25,692 nt of DNA from positions 22,819 to 48,510 of the forward strand of contig MPNW01000042.1 of assembly GCA_011800805.1 (NCBI GenBank). The letters are read 5' to 3'. Position numbers and translations under genes: made by a program. Positions 9,694 to 21,000 of the stretch are shown in pieces. This DNA is from Hirudo medicinalis. Taxonomy: Eukaryota; Annelida; Clitellata; Hirudinida; Hirudinidae. Within the stretch, counting starts at the first letter, position 1, and each line of letters starts with the position of its first letter. The notes under the pieces were generated by a model. The model was not told the origin of the DNA, searched no databases, and was given only the letters and a program-made list of their open reading frames with translations.

Positions 9694-10722
9694 ATGCCTC
9701 AAGAAAATAAGCGAAAGAAGAAAAGTTATTACACACAGTCGAAAAAACTCAAGCATGAGTTTCATTTGGATGCTGGGATGAAAGGTTTTCTAATTACTTG
9801 TAACAGAAATGAAAGCCGTGCTGTTACAGAAGCTTACAGATTGTTTAACGAATATCATGACATACTTTACCCAAAACAGGTACGAGTGTACTCTATGTTC
9901 GTTTGAATCACATTTTCGTTTTACAGATAACATATTTGTTTGCTTTTACGCTTTTAGGTTGATGAATCAAAAATTGAAGACGACGACATAAAATCATGTG
10001 CCCTAAGTTATGTAAACGACACCTCTGCCGATGGAAAACGTTTTCAAAACGTTGACACAAAGACGAACAACTGTGTATTTATTAAAGCAATGCTGGAACA
10101 CCCTGAAGAACTTACCCAAAAAATATTTTCTGATTCTCTCAAGTCTGGAATTGTGAAATCAAAGACAATCTTGCGTTTATTACCCGTTCTGGGCACTTGT
10201 AAAGTTAATGAAGAGAAGCTTGAAAAAATGGCAGAGGAAGTTTTCTCTGATTATTTTAAACGGAACCCCTCCACAAGCTTCACATATTGCATTGTCTATA
10301 AGATTCGCTGCAACAATTCCATAAATAAAGAGATGATATTTTCAATTGTTGGAAGGGCACTGAGAACATTGGATGTGGAAATCAAAGTGAACTTTGATAA
10401 TCCAGATATTGTCATAAGTGTTGACGTGCTCCAAAAGATATGCTGTCTGAGCATCCTTCCAGAATATTTCAAGTTCAAAAAGTATAATCTTCATGAGCTT
10501 GGAAACAATTCTTCTGAGACACCAAAAGAGGAGCTGTCCCGAAGTGATGTCCTTGAAGGTGCTAAAGATGAGACACAGAGAGAGGAATTGTCACAAAACT
10601 CTGATAAGCTTGAGGATGGTTCTTCTCAAGCACCAAAAGAAAAGTTTCAGAAAGACAACCTTCAGGAAGTAGATAACCAACAAGAAACACCAGAAGAGGA
10701 ATTGCTAGAAAGGGATAATTAG
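9694..10722 (+). CDS. THUMPD1: THUMP domain-containing protein 1 (two exons)
   Basis: Orthologue of THUMPD1/yeast Tan1, the tRNA-binding adaptor that works with the acetyltransferase NAT10/Kre33 to form N4-acetylcytidine in tRNA-Ser and tRNA-Leu. Exon 1 is 9694-9879 (62 codons, starts MPQENKRKKKSYYTQSKK). A 78-bp intron (CAG|gtacga .. cttttag|GTT) leads to exon 2, 9958-10722 (254 codons and TAG). Both joins are phase 0, giving 316 aa, against about 353 in human. Landmarks are the basic N-terminus, GMKGFLITCNRNESRAVTEA, the THUMP core with LRLLPVLGTCK, FTYCIVYKIRCNN and INKEMIFSIVG, and the closing motif ICCLSILPEYFKFKKYNLHE. The C-terminal ~70 residues are acidic and repetitive (see findings). 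An AATAAA follows at 10980-10985. Confidence 0.94.
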
Positions 10723-11403
10723 GGATATTGTTTCGTAATTAATTTGAACATTGAAGATGTCACATGTTTCCAGGGGTCTAACGCTCACTAATTATACAAA
10801 ATACCTTTAAATTAAAAGATGGAATCTATGCTTGTGTAGATTTCTTTGTTGACCATTTCAATTGAATGATTCTTTAGATACCATGCTGTGCAGTAGTTGA
10901 CATTTATTAATCTACAACTACAATGTTTTGAGGTGGTTATACAAAATGGCTGTTAATTAATGTTAGTAGAAATCATTCAAATAAAAACTGTATCTGCTTA
11001 GAAACAGCTATCTAGATACCAAGGCATGGTTAAGCAACTCTACTCAAGAGAGTTTGTCTTCAGTATTCAACTTAGTTGTTTCATTGATGGATTTCTATTT
11101 GGCTATGCTAGATTGAACGAATTACATACTTAGCACTTTTTGCAGTCACTGACTTGTAATGTCCTTAGACATGGGAGATGCTAGGTCTCGGTTCATGGTG
11201 TCACCTTCTTCATAACCCGGAGCAGTGCTGTGTAACCCCGCAGTCTTATTTCAAGCGGTGCGCAAAATCTTTAATGTGTATAAGAAGCGCAGAGACGAAA
11301 TTATTGTTGCACACAAAGGTTATTGCTAAAATAAATAACTAGCATAGCGCACTTTTGAACATTGTTCAGTTGACTGCTTAGGTTGATATGCCTAAATTCT
11401 TTG
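10723..11403. other. THUMPD1 3' UTR and intergenic region
   Basis: Non-coding. A poly(A) signal AATAAA for THUMPD1 is at 10980-10985. No further gene or repeat is recognisable before the hAT remnant. Confidence 0.45.
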
Positions 11404-11728
11404 AAGGGGCGTAAATCTACAAAAGACTTTGGTAGGGCTTTAATTAGATAACACAATTGTATACTTATTTGTATATGTAGTTCATTATGACGTATAAAAG
11501 TAACAATCGAATTAAGGTGTTAAAAGAACCAAATATTCCTCTTCTAATCTCCGAATTTTCAATAAATTGCTCTGCTATATCACTCAGATTAACTTTAGCA
11601 AGGATTTCCTTATTAACATGATACAGTATAATCGCATTCAAACGTTCTTGGGCCAAGTTATTTCGATTGTTAGCCTTACCATGCAAAATATTGGTGGGGC
11701 TACAGCCCTATATGGATTTATGCCCCTG
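11404..11728 (-). mobile_element. Small hAT-type remnant with terminal inverted repeats and transposase C-terminus
   Basis: The left end (11404-11419, aaggggcgtaaatcta) and the reverse complement of the right end (11713-11728, caggggcataaatcca) match at 13 of 16 positions. CAGGGGC is a usual hAT terminus. Inside, on the minus strand (11686-11520), the frame reads QERLNAIILYHVNKEI, then VNLSDIAEQFIENSEIRR. This resembles the C-terminal dimerisation region of hAT/ZMYM-like transposases (pattern ERLN...L...I..DI..F....RR). The rest of the transposase is gone. I could not find a matching 8-bp target duplication. It is a dead deletion derivative. Confidence 0.6.
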
Positions 11729-11746
11729 ATCAAACTCAAGGATAAA

Positions 11747-12482
11747 GGGGCCGTCCATAAATTATGTCAACAAAATAGGAGAGGGAAGAGGTTTTAAAAA
11801 GTTTGATAATTCTTGACAAGGGGGAGGTGGATTTAAGATTAATTGACGTCAAGTATTAGTTGTTATGATAAAAAATCTAAATTTTAACAGATGGATTTAT
11901 AACATTACTTAGTAATAGTCCTTCGCAGTCGTCTGCTTACGGATTTGCAAAATCTGTAACCTCTGTGTTGCTTCACAAGCATGGCCGCTGAGAGGGGGGC
12001 AAATGCCCAAGGGCCCAGTAAATTTTAGGGGTCCGCCCAGATTTTAAAATATTGAAATTTTACAATTATGACCTTTTTGGCTTCTCCATTACTAAATGAA
12101 AATGTTGATTTTGTATGATTTATCAACTCAACAAAATGATGGAAATGATGAATCCGACACTACGATTATTATTACTAGACCTATTATATATATTATTATA
12201 GAACTATTGACTTTCCCAAGGGAAGATGACAGTTGACATTAAAAGAATTCACAATAATATTCAGTTTAATAATTGTTTTATTGATTTTCAAAATAAAATA
12301 GTGCCAAATTCAAAGTGTTACAAGGTACAAAATAAAAATTGCAAAACAAAATATAGTTTAAGGGGGTCAGTTTTTTACATAATTTTGATAGGGGGTCTTA
12401 GAAGTTGGACAGTTGTTGACAAGGGGAGGGAGGTGATCAAAAATTACCTTAAATTTGTTGACATAATTATTGGACGAACCCC
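11747..12482. mobile_element. Inverted-repeat MITE-like element (possibly PIF-Harbinger/ISL2EU-related)
   Basis: Left terminus 11747 (ggggccgtccataaattatg) and the reverse complement of the right terminus at 12482 (ggggttcgtccaataattatg) match over ~25 bp, continuing into tcaaca. AAA flanks both sides (11744-11746 and 12483-12485), a possible 3-bp duplication. Purine-rich runs ttgacaaggggga and ttgacaagggga recur just inside both ends. GGGG-CGTCCATAAATTA termini are familiar from MITEs in many invertebrates. Placing them in the ISL2EU/Harbinger group is from memory and uncertain. The core holds a second dispersed repeat (11980-12053). Open frames inside it are not genes. Confidence 0.65.
11980..12053 (+). 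repeat. Dispersed GC-rich repeat, copy A
   Basis: The segment from catggccgctgagagg to attttaaaatatt aligns with 23410-23494 (catggctgtcgagagg ... gatttaaaatatt), with shared GGGGGCAAAT-CCC and GCCC blocks. Both copies lie in transposon-rich surroundings. The family was not identified. Confidence 0.55.
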
Positions 12483-13170
12483 AAACATGAGTAAAGCAAA
12501 GCTATTTTACAATTGAAGGTGTTTCATTAATAAATAATAAATATAACTTAAGAAATGGAAATCCACATTTCGTAGATAAGAAGTTTTTGGACCACAATAA
12601 CTCACAAATGTGTCACAGCGCTACCATAAAAGACGTTTGAGATTCAGGACTGAAAGGGATTGAGACAATGATCGAGTGAGAGTTATGTTAGGATAGTTTT
12701 GTTTATTATCAACAAATGACATATATGTTACGTCATCTGAAATAAGCTTTTACATACCTAATTATTTTAGTAATTAATAGCTTGCCTAGGTTGCTATCTG
12801 GCCTTAATAAGTAAACTCCAAACAATTGCCGGAAATAAAAAATCACCCAGCAAACAAATTTTAATAAAAAATGTTACTTTAATGTAATTTTATTAAAAAT
12901 AATTTTTTAACTGAACACTGATTGTTTATTAATTCATAAACAATGTTTGAAAATTTGAACCTTAAAAATAGTGCCAGGTTATTCGGCGCGCGGCAACGGA
13001 TTGATCAGAAGCGTGGGGCGGTCGTGATTCGGTTACCATTCAATGTGTTACTACTCATTGTCGCTGCTCGTAGTAGTACGTTTTGGCGCATAAACTTGCG
13101 TATTGTGGAGGTTCTGTTGCGCGTTGTTTACATTACGTCGAACAACTACACGGGATTAAATGTTCGGATT
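12483..13170. promoter_or_regulatory. Upstream region and 5' UTR of TFAP4
   Basis: The distal part is AT-rich. From about 12975 the sequence becomes GC-richer (attcggcgcgcggcaacgg, and GGGGCGG at 13015-13021), which fits a promoter or 5' UTR. The upstream frame is open to 12943 but does not look like protein, so the ATG at 13171 is preferred as start. A ttacgtcat (CRE-like) word lies near 12728. Confidence 0.4.
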
Positions 13171-16100
13171 ATGACAGTTTATCAGAAAGGATCTGAAAAG
13201 GTTGAAAACTACCGCGAATTTCATTTTTTGACGTCTGGACAGATGGGCGGTCTTGCTAGGTATGTTTAGCTTCTCAGCTGCTTTGCATACATTAGTAAGG
13301 TTTCGTCTCTCATACCGTCCTCCCATATTCTTTACGATTCTAAATTTTTCCATTTTGTTGATTAATATGTGTTAAGATTATTTCCTGGTTTGAGTCTAGT
13401 AGTTGAATTTCTCTACAGAAGCTTTATTTACTTTGTTTTCGTGGTTTACATGATCGACACAATGTACAGCTGATTACTCAAGGGCTCCAGACATGTTTAG
13501 CTACCGTCTGTTTCGATGCGCGCGGACTATGTCTAGACGAATGACGGCACAATTGACCTGTTAAAATGTCGATGCTTTTTTTTTATTTACACTACTTATT
13601 GACCTGTGATTTTTAGTGATCTTTTGAGTAATGAATTAACATGACAAAACGTTTTGATGAACATTTAATTTTTTAATGTCTGAGAGCTGTCTGTTTTCCT
13701 CTTAACATTTAAAATTTGGAGATCAATTAAGTCGGAGTAGTGCATTGTCAAATGATCATAAAATTCACTAAGGTTTCTTTGATTAAAATGCAAAGCAATT
13801 ATTTATTTCTTCAGATATTCACATTATTAATGTCATTAGTTTTATTACTAAGTCATGATATTGGCAACAGATACAAGTCTCTAGTGATTTAGTTATGCGA
13901 TCTGTATTATGATAAAGTTTGTGATTGTATACTCATTTTATAAGGTTGGATATTTGCTTATATTGTTTTCTCATTCAAGTTTGCATGGAATAACAAAATG
14001 ATACATTTTATTATGAAGTGTAACCTCAATTTGTCCTCAGTTTTCATCAAATTATGCATGGACATACTCATACATTTAGGTGCATCTAAATATATCATGT
14101 TAAACTAATTCTGGCCATTTAATGTTTTGTCATGTAATGGATTCCAGATTTTTATAAAGTTAGCAAAATATTAGATCTTATAAAGTTTATCTTAAGATTA
14201 TGAGAAGCTTTAGGTCATTACTATAATTTTGTTTATGTTTTGTAATGTATTTGTAGAGAAAAAACATCAAGGTCGTCTCTAGATCGTGATAAAAAGACAA
14301 GGCGAGAGATTGCCAACAGTAATGAAAGGAGACGAATGCAGAGCATCAACAGTGGATTTCAACAACTTAAGGCACTTCTACCTGAATCTGAGGATGACAA
14401 AAGAAGCAAGGTGAGGATCACTTTTATGAAAATGCAATAATGCTTTACATTAACAAAGGTTAACATCAAGTTTAGATCAATGTCTTTATATTTTTAAGCT
14501 GTTACTATTGTTTTTCATTTGATCAAACAGGTCTTATTCTTTCTTAGACATTCATCTATTCAAATGTTTTTCATTTGAATTTAAATTATGGTTAGCCAAT
14601 TTAAATTTGGTAAACACGTGATTGAAAATGATTAATTTTTTGTTCCAGTCTGTTATCCTTCATCAGGCTGTGGAATATATTACCAAGCTTGAAACTGAGA
14701 AATTGACACTAATCAATCAAAATGCCAGGCTTACTCACTTACTACAGGATGGCAGATTAGTCAAGAGAAAAAGGGGAACCGATTGTGTCGGTTCAGAACT
14801 CGATCTGTTTCAGTCGGACAATATGGAAATGCTGAGTAAGGTGGAAAGAGTGGCAAGAGAGTTGAGGACTCAACTGGATGATGAACGGCGACAAAGACTC
14901 GCCTGTGAGAGGCAGCTCGACAGTATCAAGGCCGCTCTCAGAAATTCTTCAACCTCCTCCTCTTTCCTAGCCGTGGCATCCTCAACTCATAACAGTACAA
15001 AAAATTCTTCTGGGAGTCACATCAGGAGCAACACCAGCATTGCAGTCTCCAAAGTTTTGGAGGATGTTGATGCCATCACTCTTCCTAACAATGAAGTTAG
15101 TATTCCATAACAGATTTGGTAATTTTGGTAATTATTTGCATTTTAAACAGTTGCTTATTACTATTCATTGGTCATCGCTATTTATGAAGCATGCCTCATT
15201 TATTCAGATGTATCGACTGACTTATATGTCTCTGAGACTCAGCTGTGATAGGATGATAATTAGAGATGGCTCTAAAAATATTTCATTCATAAAATGTCTA
15301 GTGACAAAGCAGCATCAACGAGTCTCTTTTGAGTCTGCTTAACAGCTTAGAATCGTTCGTTGCTGTCGGTTCGGTCCTGCCAAGAGGCAAGCAAGGTATA
15401 GCTCTGCACCTGTATNNNNNNNNNNNNNNNNNNNNNNNNNNNNNNNNNNNNNNNNNNNNNNNNNNNNNNNNNNNNNNNNNNNNNNNNNNNNNNNNNNNNN
15501 NNNNNNNNNNNNNNNNNNNNNNNNNNNNNNNNNNNNNNNNNNNNNNNNNNNNNNNNNGCACCTGTATCTTTTGACTTGCAGCTGTTTGATGTGCTTTTTA
15601 ATCCATTGATAAGTACATGCATCGTTTATTAGTCGACAATATGTATCTGGTTTAAATAAAAATAATAGCCTAATAATATTAGTTAACTTCATTTTATAAT
15701 GCAAAGACACTTAATAAAAAGTATTTAACACTTTTCTTATTTCAAGAAATGAATTTTAGGAAGCAATAGTGAAGCTGAAGAGCGAAAGTGGAAATTCTCA
15801 AACTGCTGTGAGCACCATTGTCTCTTGCTCGATGTCAAGGCGTAATCTTGAAACCATTGTTGAAGCAATAAGGCATCTTGAAGGAGATCAAGACTCTGTG
15901 TTTTCGAGCGACCACAAAATGTCTACCTCACAGCCAACAATTACTCACACGAAGCAGACGTTACTGGAAAGTGAGCAGGTGGCGGATGCACTGAAAGTGA
16001 AGCCAACTCCGCTAATACAGATCCCAAAACAAATTCACATACAAGGTCATCCTCAGTTACTCTCCATAGTACAGTCTTGTCAGCTTTCTTCTCCATATGG

Positions 16101-16260
16101 TTCACCTTTATCCTCTCCTCCTTTGTCATCCACACCCCCACAAGTGTTACAACAGCCACTAGGATCCCCCCATCATCTCATATCCCCTATTATTATTTGT
16201 TCACCAGAATCATCCTTGTTAAAAAATGCATCTCGTCTGTCTGCCATCGATCGGTCCTGA
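13171..16260 (+). CDS. TFAP4: Transcription factor AP-4 (bHLH-leucine zipper), four coding exons
   Basis: Nuclear bHLH-LZ factor that, by family, binds CAGCTG E-boxes as a homodimer. Exons are 13171-13259, 14257-14410, 14649-15095 and 15760-16260. Phases agree: AG|A completes an Arg at residue 30 and the other joins are phase 0. This gives 396 aa, against 338 in human. Exon 1 ends SGQMGGLA, like the conserved IGGL segment. The basic region and helices span residues ~45-95 (RREIANSNERRRMQSINSGF ... ILHQAVEYITKLE, with the DNA-contact Glu in NERRR). The first zipper follows (LINQNARLTHLL) and a second coiled coil lies at ~145-185 (LRTQLDDERRQRLACERQL). The AP-4 signature SRRNLETIVEAIRHLEGD is at ~256-273. 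The tail is Ser/Pro-rich. The last intron contains the N gap, so an extra in-phase exon could hide there. Confidence 0.95.
13260..14256 (+). other. First intron of TFAP4
   Basis: 997-bp AT-rich intron bounded by AG|gtatgt and tttgtag. It contains one CAGCTG (13467-13472), the AP-4 consensus site. No repeat or RNA gene was recognised. Confidence 0.7.
15416..15557. other. Assembly gap (142 N) flanked by an identical 10-mer
   Basis: The run of N lies in the last TFAP4 intron. The ten bases before it (15406-15415) and the ten after it (15558-15567) are both gcacctgtat. Confidence 0.95.
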
Positions 16261-17600
16261 CCCGTCATCGAGATGTCATTGTTTACGCTGTATTATTTCC
16301 GTTTCTCTATTTCTGGTTGTTGTTTTTACTGTCCATTGAGTATCCGTTGCTTTCCTTATTGGCTCCTCTCAGGCCAAACCTCTTAGCTTCAGCCATTAAG
16401 TCTTTTCAAAAACTTCTTCAATAAGGAAAATTCGTTTTGTTTTTCCTTGTAATTTCTAAGGAGAGTTCCTTAAAATGATCATGTTAAAGTTAAATGTGTG
16501 ATTTCGACTGAGAGTTTCTAGGTTTTGGCCTGCATGGGGTTTATCCCGTAGTCTTTTTAATGAGTTGGCTAAATAATAATGCCAGTATTATGTACTATAA
16601 TTCTCTTTGCCAGCTGTGTCGATAATAACAATGCGATATTGGGTTGTTGACAGTTTTGTGTGGTCGTGTCACGTCTCGAATGTGCCGGCATTTGTAATAA
16701 ATAATGCCAATAACGATGTGATCCGTCTTTACTGTGAAGAGATATTAGGTTTGTCTGTGCATTGAACAAGTTAAATTAATGCATTGACAATTTAACTTTG
16801 TGGATGTGTTCTATTTATTGTTTTTGGTTTCTGTGTTCAAACTTAATAATAACAAATTTAACTAGACAATCAGCTTTCCACGATCCTATTTATCTGATCA
16901 CTTTCTGACCTGTGATTCGAAGGCTGACATCTTGATGGTGTTGTTGGGTTTATTGATTCTTAGAGGATTTTGAAGTTCTATGCTGCCTGTGCTTGATTCA
17001 CTTTCTGTTCAGTGTTGTCTGCAGTATTTAATGGTCGTCTACAATTTGCTATTTGCAACAGGGTTTAAATTGTTTCATCAATTTTTTCCTGTTGACGTTA
17101 ATTTTCAAGTGAGGTACGATTGCTTCCGTTTTATTTAAGTCTGCACTGATTTAAATCAAATCTTGCCAATTTAATAATTTTGCTTTTGTTTTCAACCTTC
17201 CAAATGTTAAAGCTCTAAATATTATAATTGTGTTTTTATGATTTATAGCACTACTGGATTTTGGGATATTTGATTTTATAGTTTCTCTCGTGCTGTAGCT
17301 ATTGGCTTCTTGTGCTCGAGTCTAAGCTGAGTGAGTGTTAATGAAGTGTGTTCGAATGTCATGTTTTCATTCAGTTGATTGTCAGTTTCACTCAGTTCTT
17401 ATTTTAGGTGTGAATGTGTCTGTGTCTCGGGGCTCTATGTTAGTATCTCCATTTCCTACCTCCCTGATTTGTGTACTGTGTCTGAGTTCCATCAAGAATA
17501 TTGCATATTTGTGTCATTGCTCATTTGACTGGCAAGAACCAGTATAAGATTTTTATGTTCTTGCATATCTATGAGTGCATGAGTGCATCTATGTATATAT
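16261..17600 (+). other. TFAP4 3' UTR and intergenic region
   Basis: T-rich non-coding DNA after the TFAP4 stop. An AATAAA at 16696-16701 is a plausible poly(A) signal. No further gene is supported. Short open frames here lack any protein-like pattern. Confidence 0.5.
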
Positions 17601-17922
17601 GTGGGGAGAATGACATGCTGGGAACTGCTTTGTATATTTTGCCAATATCCCTGAGATTATGAGCAATGACGTGTTAGAATGTGAATCAATTCACTTGTGA
17701 AGCACAAGCACACTAACTTTCAAGTCCAATGTTAAGTTAGGTTAATTAGGATAGATTTTTTTTACCAGGAATTGAGATGTTGGGGGGGTAAGCACCTGTC
17801 TGAAAATTATAGTATTTTGATAATGGGTTGTGTTTGGTAACATCACAAAAAATTACAAAATCAGTCAAATCTTTTATACCTGAGGGCATTTTAAAAAGAC
17901 GGGGTAGGGTATGTGAATTGGT

Positions 17923-17928
17923 TTTATT
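17923..17928 (-). terminator. Poly(A) signal of the F-BAR gene
   Basis: AATAAA on the minus strand, about 125 bases after the proposed TGA stop (18053-18051). It supports ending the gene here. Confidence 0.5.
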
Positions 17929-18050
17929 TGCACCGATGGGATAAGCTTTGGTATAAGATCACAGCAAACAGGATATAGTTAAAGGGGCACCAAATGAGCT
18001 ATAGACTTGGTCCCTGGGAAGTGCTGGATTTAGCAATAGGCACAAAAACC

Positions 18051-21000
18051 TCATGTCCTTCCATCACTGGGATTGAATTGCTCGAATATTATGGGATCTA
18101 AAAATACAACTTTCTTATTTTCAAAATTGTTGAAACAAAAATGGAATGAGACTAGAAGAGTGGTGAAGTCAACCTGGTCTCTCATTGCCTGTGCTTGCCC
18201 TAGCGACGAATGCTGCCATGTCTGAGCCTATATCCACATTTTCCAAAGAGTTTCTAATAACTTCACATTTCTGATGTTGAAAATCAAAAGTTTATATTCA
18301 CTTTTAAACTCTTGAATTTTGCAGAGCATACCATATCTGTGTCTAAGGAGTTGGCAGAAATGACATTGCAAGTTTGCCATAACTGTTCTCTAAGAAATTC
18401 AAGTCTATTTTCATCCAAATTTTCACACAACTGAAAAAGGGAATGAAATTGTAAGATTTTATATGAATAATGAAAGTCGGTTGTGATTCAATGACAAACT
18501 CTGCAATAGTCAGACATGTCTTTTTCCCAATTTTGTTTGGTCTCTGTCAACTGTGCAACTAATTCTCTGTATTCACTCTCTGCGATTTCAAACAACTATT
18601 GTTAAGTTAATGGGATCAAAATGCAAATGGCTGAGTTCCCTCAATAGCTAGATGAGTTTAATTATGACAAATATTGTGACCAAATTGTGAGTCACAAGAG
18701 ATAACATGCAAGATTATTCAGCATTATGTGACTTGTTGTTTACTCGTTATGCGAATATAAAGTCACAATTAAGCTGATTTGAAGTTAAAGTATGCACAAA
18801 GTTGTCAGTGTTAAACCCTGTCAAGCTATGCAGAGTCACCAAAATTGTCAAGATTTTATGTGCAAAATATCTTCATTGTTTTGTTTGATAGCAGATTAGA
18901 ATACAATATCAAAACCAAACTAAATTCTAAAAGGTCTTTCTTAGATACATGCTCAGTTTGATGACTTACCAGCTCTATTGGCAGCTTGTTTTGCTTCAAG
19001 ATGTTTGTTTGCAATCTACAAACAAATTAAAATCGTTGTCACATGTTAGAGAACAGATTTATACTTGGCAAATAACTTACTGTCATGAAAATCTAAAAAA
19101 AAAGCTTACTCTTTCAAAGTCCTTCTCTGAGCAGTTACCATCGAACTTTGCCTTCCTGACATTGGCTTCAGCAGTGTTGGCCTCTTGGGACTTGTTGAAG
19201 TAAAGCTTTTTTGCCTGAAGAATCAAAACAAGATCATGTATCACGAGTTTCCAAAATTTGTGTGGTTGTGGCTCCTCACTTCCATGGTTTTCTTATACTG
19301 ACTTGATTTGTCCCTACCACCTTTGCTGATAAAATCTTCTAACTTTAAAAAAATTAATTTCCATTAATTTATTGGTTGCAACATTATCCAAAAAAGTAGA
19401 AATACCAACACTTTTCCTAGACAATTTTTGTGATTTGTGGAATTCAGAAATTTTTAAGGCAATCTCATTAAGCTGTTTGGATGATTCTGTCAAAGTATGA
19501 CCCATTTTATCAAGCTCATTCCTCAGGCATTCCAATGAAGTTTTGAGGGATCTGTTGTAAGCATATATTTTTTTTTTTTACAATACATTTATGTTTTAGA
19601 AAATCTTTAAAAAATTCCAAGCACTCAAAACACATTTACCCCAGTTCACTTGTTTCTCCTGCAGATCTTTTTATCTTCAGCAGAGCCTTAGCATAATCAT
19701 CATCTGCTCTGGCCCTGATAATAAATTTGCAAGTTACATTAATAATGACCTACATGTGGTCTGAAATGTAATTAAAAGAGAGAAAGCAGGAAGACCAACT
19801 AAAAAGGTGTTATAGGCGACATGCGCACTAAACTGTCTGTGCAACTATGGGAGCTACAGAGTTGTGCATTAGGTAGAGTAGATGCTTGGTGAATAAATTG
19901 GCAGTTGTCCATTACTGGCTTGATATAATTGACTACTTGCGAGTTACATCAAAAAGTCTTAATTGCATAAAGTTGAGCATCTTAAAAATGAGTTAAATGT
20001 TTTAAATGTATTAGTTATAAGAAGCTTTCTTTTATCCTGCAAAAATATTATCCTAGGCAAGTCTTCGTTGTTTACATATTATCTCATGCATTAATAGTTA
20101 ATAGCTTCTGTGTCATCAACATCAATTAAATGAGCAGGAATCAACAATAACTTGTTACAATTTCCTACAAGAGAGGGAGTTGTTTAGGCAATAATCACAT
20201 TTTTAGTTTGATAGAAATGCATTATTTTTCAGTTTATGCGTTTGGCCTTGATTATTAGCAAAATAAGGAGACAACTTAGTTTTGAAGATAGACATGCATG
20301 ATTAATATCTTTAAATTAATGATTTGGAGGAGATCCAAGACTTGCAATATACTTTTAAAGTCTAAACTTTTGCAATTTGTGAGAGGGGAGGGTATCAGAC
20401 ATTGCCAAAATTGGTGACAACATTATGCTCAGATACAAAGTTGCCTGGCAGGTTATTTAAACAGTATAAACTATTTCTGAAATGTGGAGATTTTTAACTC
20501 AAAACTCATCTACGAGCCAATTACCATCATGACTCAGACAAAATTACCATAAATTACATCAAAATACTTAATGCAAGACTATAATTACAGAACGACATTT
20601 GTTAAACATGGCTAAACTTAGGAATTTTCCACTGAAACAGTGTCTATGCTATATTCAATAATCTAACAGTTTTTCAATTCATAATCTCATTAAAATAATC
20701 AGCAACATTTTTTAAAATTTAGGTAAGACTTTTACTACTATGGTAACAATGGAATATGTTCATATTTGTTGAATATTTCTCAAAAATCCCAAGCTAATTT
20801 CAAGCATAACAATTTTATACTCAGAGGAATGATTTACATCTTTGCATTTCTTAATTATGGAAATATATGTCACTTAACTTTATTGGCACTAGGTTAGACA
20901 ACTTTTTGAACAATATACATGATACTCAGTTTCTTAAAGCAAAGATGACTGATATAAAAGAATTAAACCCATGTTTTGGACTTTACAAACACTATTTTAT

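Noticed and set aside
12226..12516. 96-codon plus-strand frame
   Set aside because: It lies across the right half of the MITE and its inverted terminus, with no protein-like features.
12943..13170. N-terminal extension of TFAP4 in the same frame
   Set aside because: The residues look like translated UTR, and the first plausible Met before the conserved GGLA motif is at 13171.
13467..16616. Four CAGCTG sites (13467, 15240, 15579, 16611) in and after TFAP4, suggesting autoregulation
   Set aside because: About one is expected by chance in 3 kb. The excess is small and no spacing pattern supports function.
17335..17547. 70-codon plus-strand frame downstream of TFAP4
   Set aside because: The sequence is T-rich, the product is low-complexity Cys/Ser/Val, and it sits in likely 3' flanking DNA with no splice or homology support.
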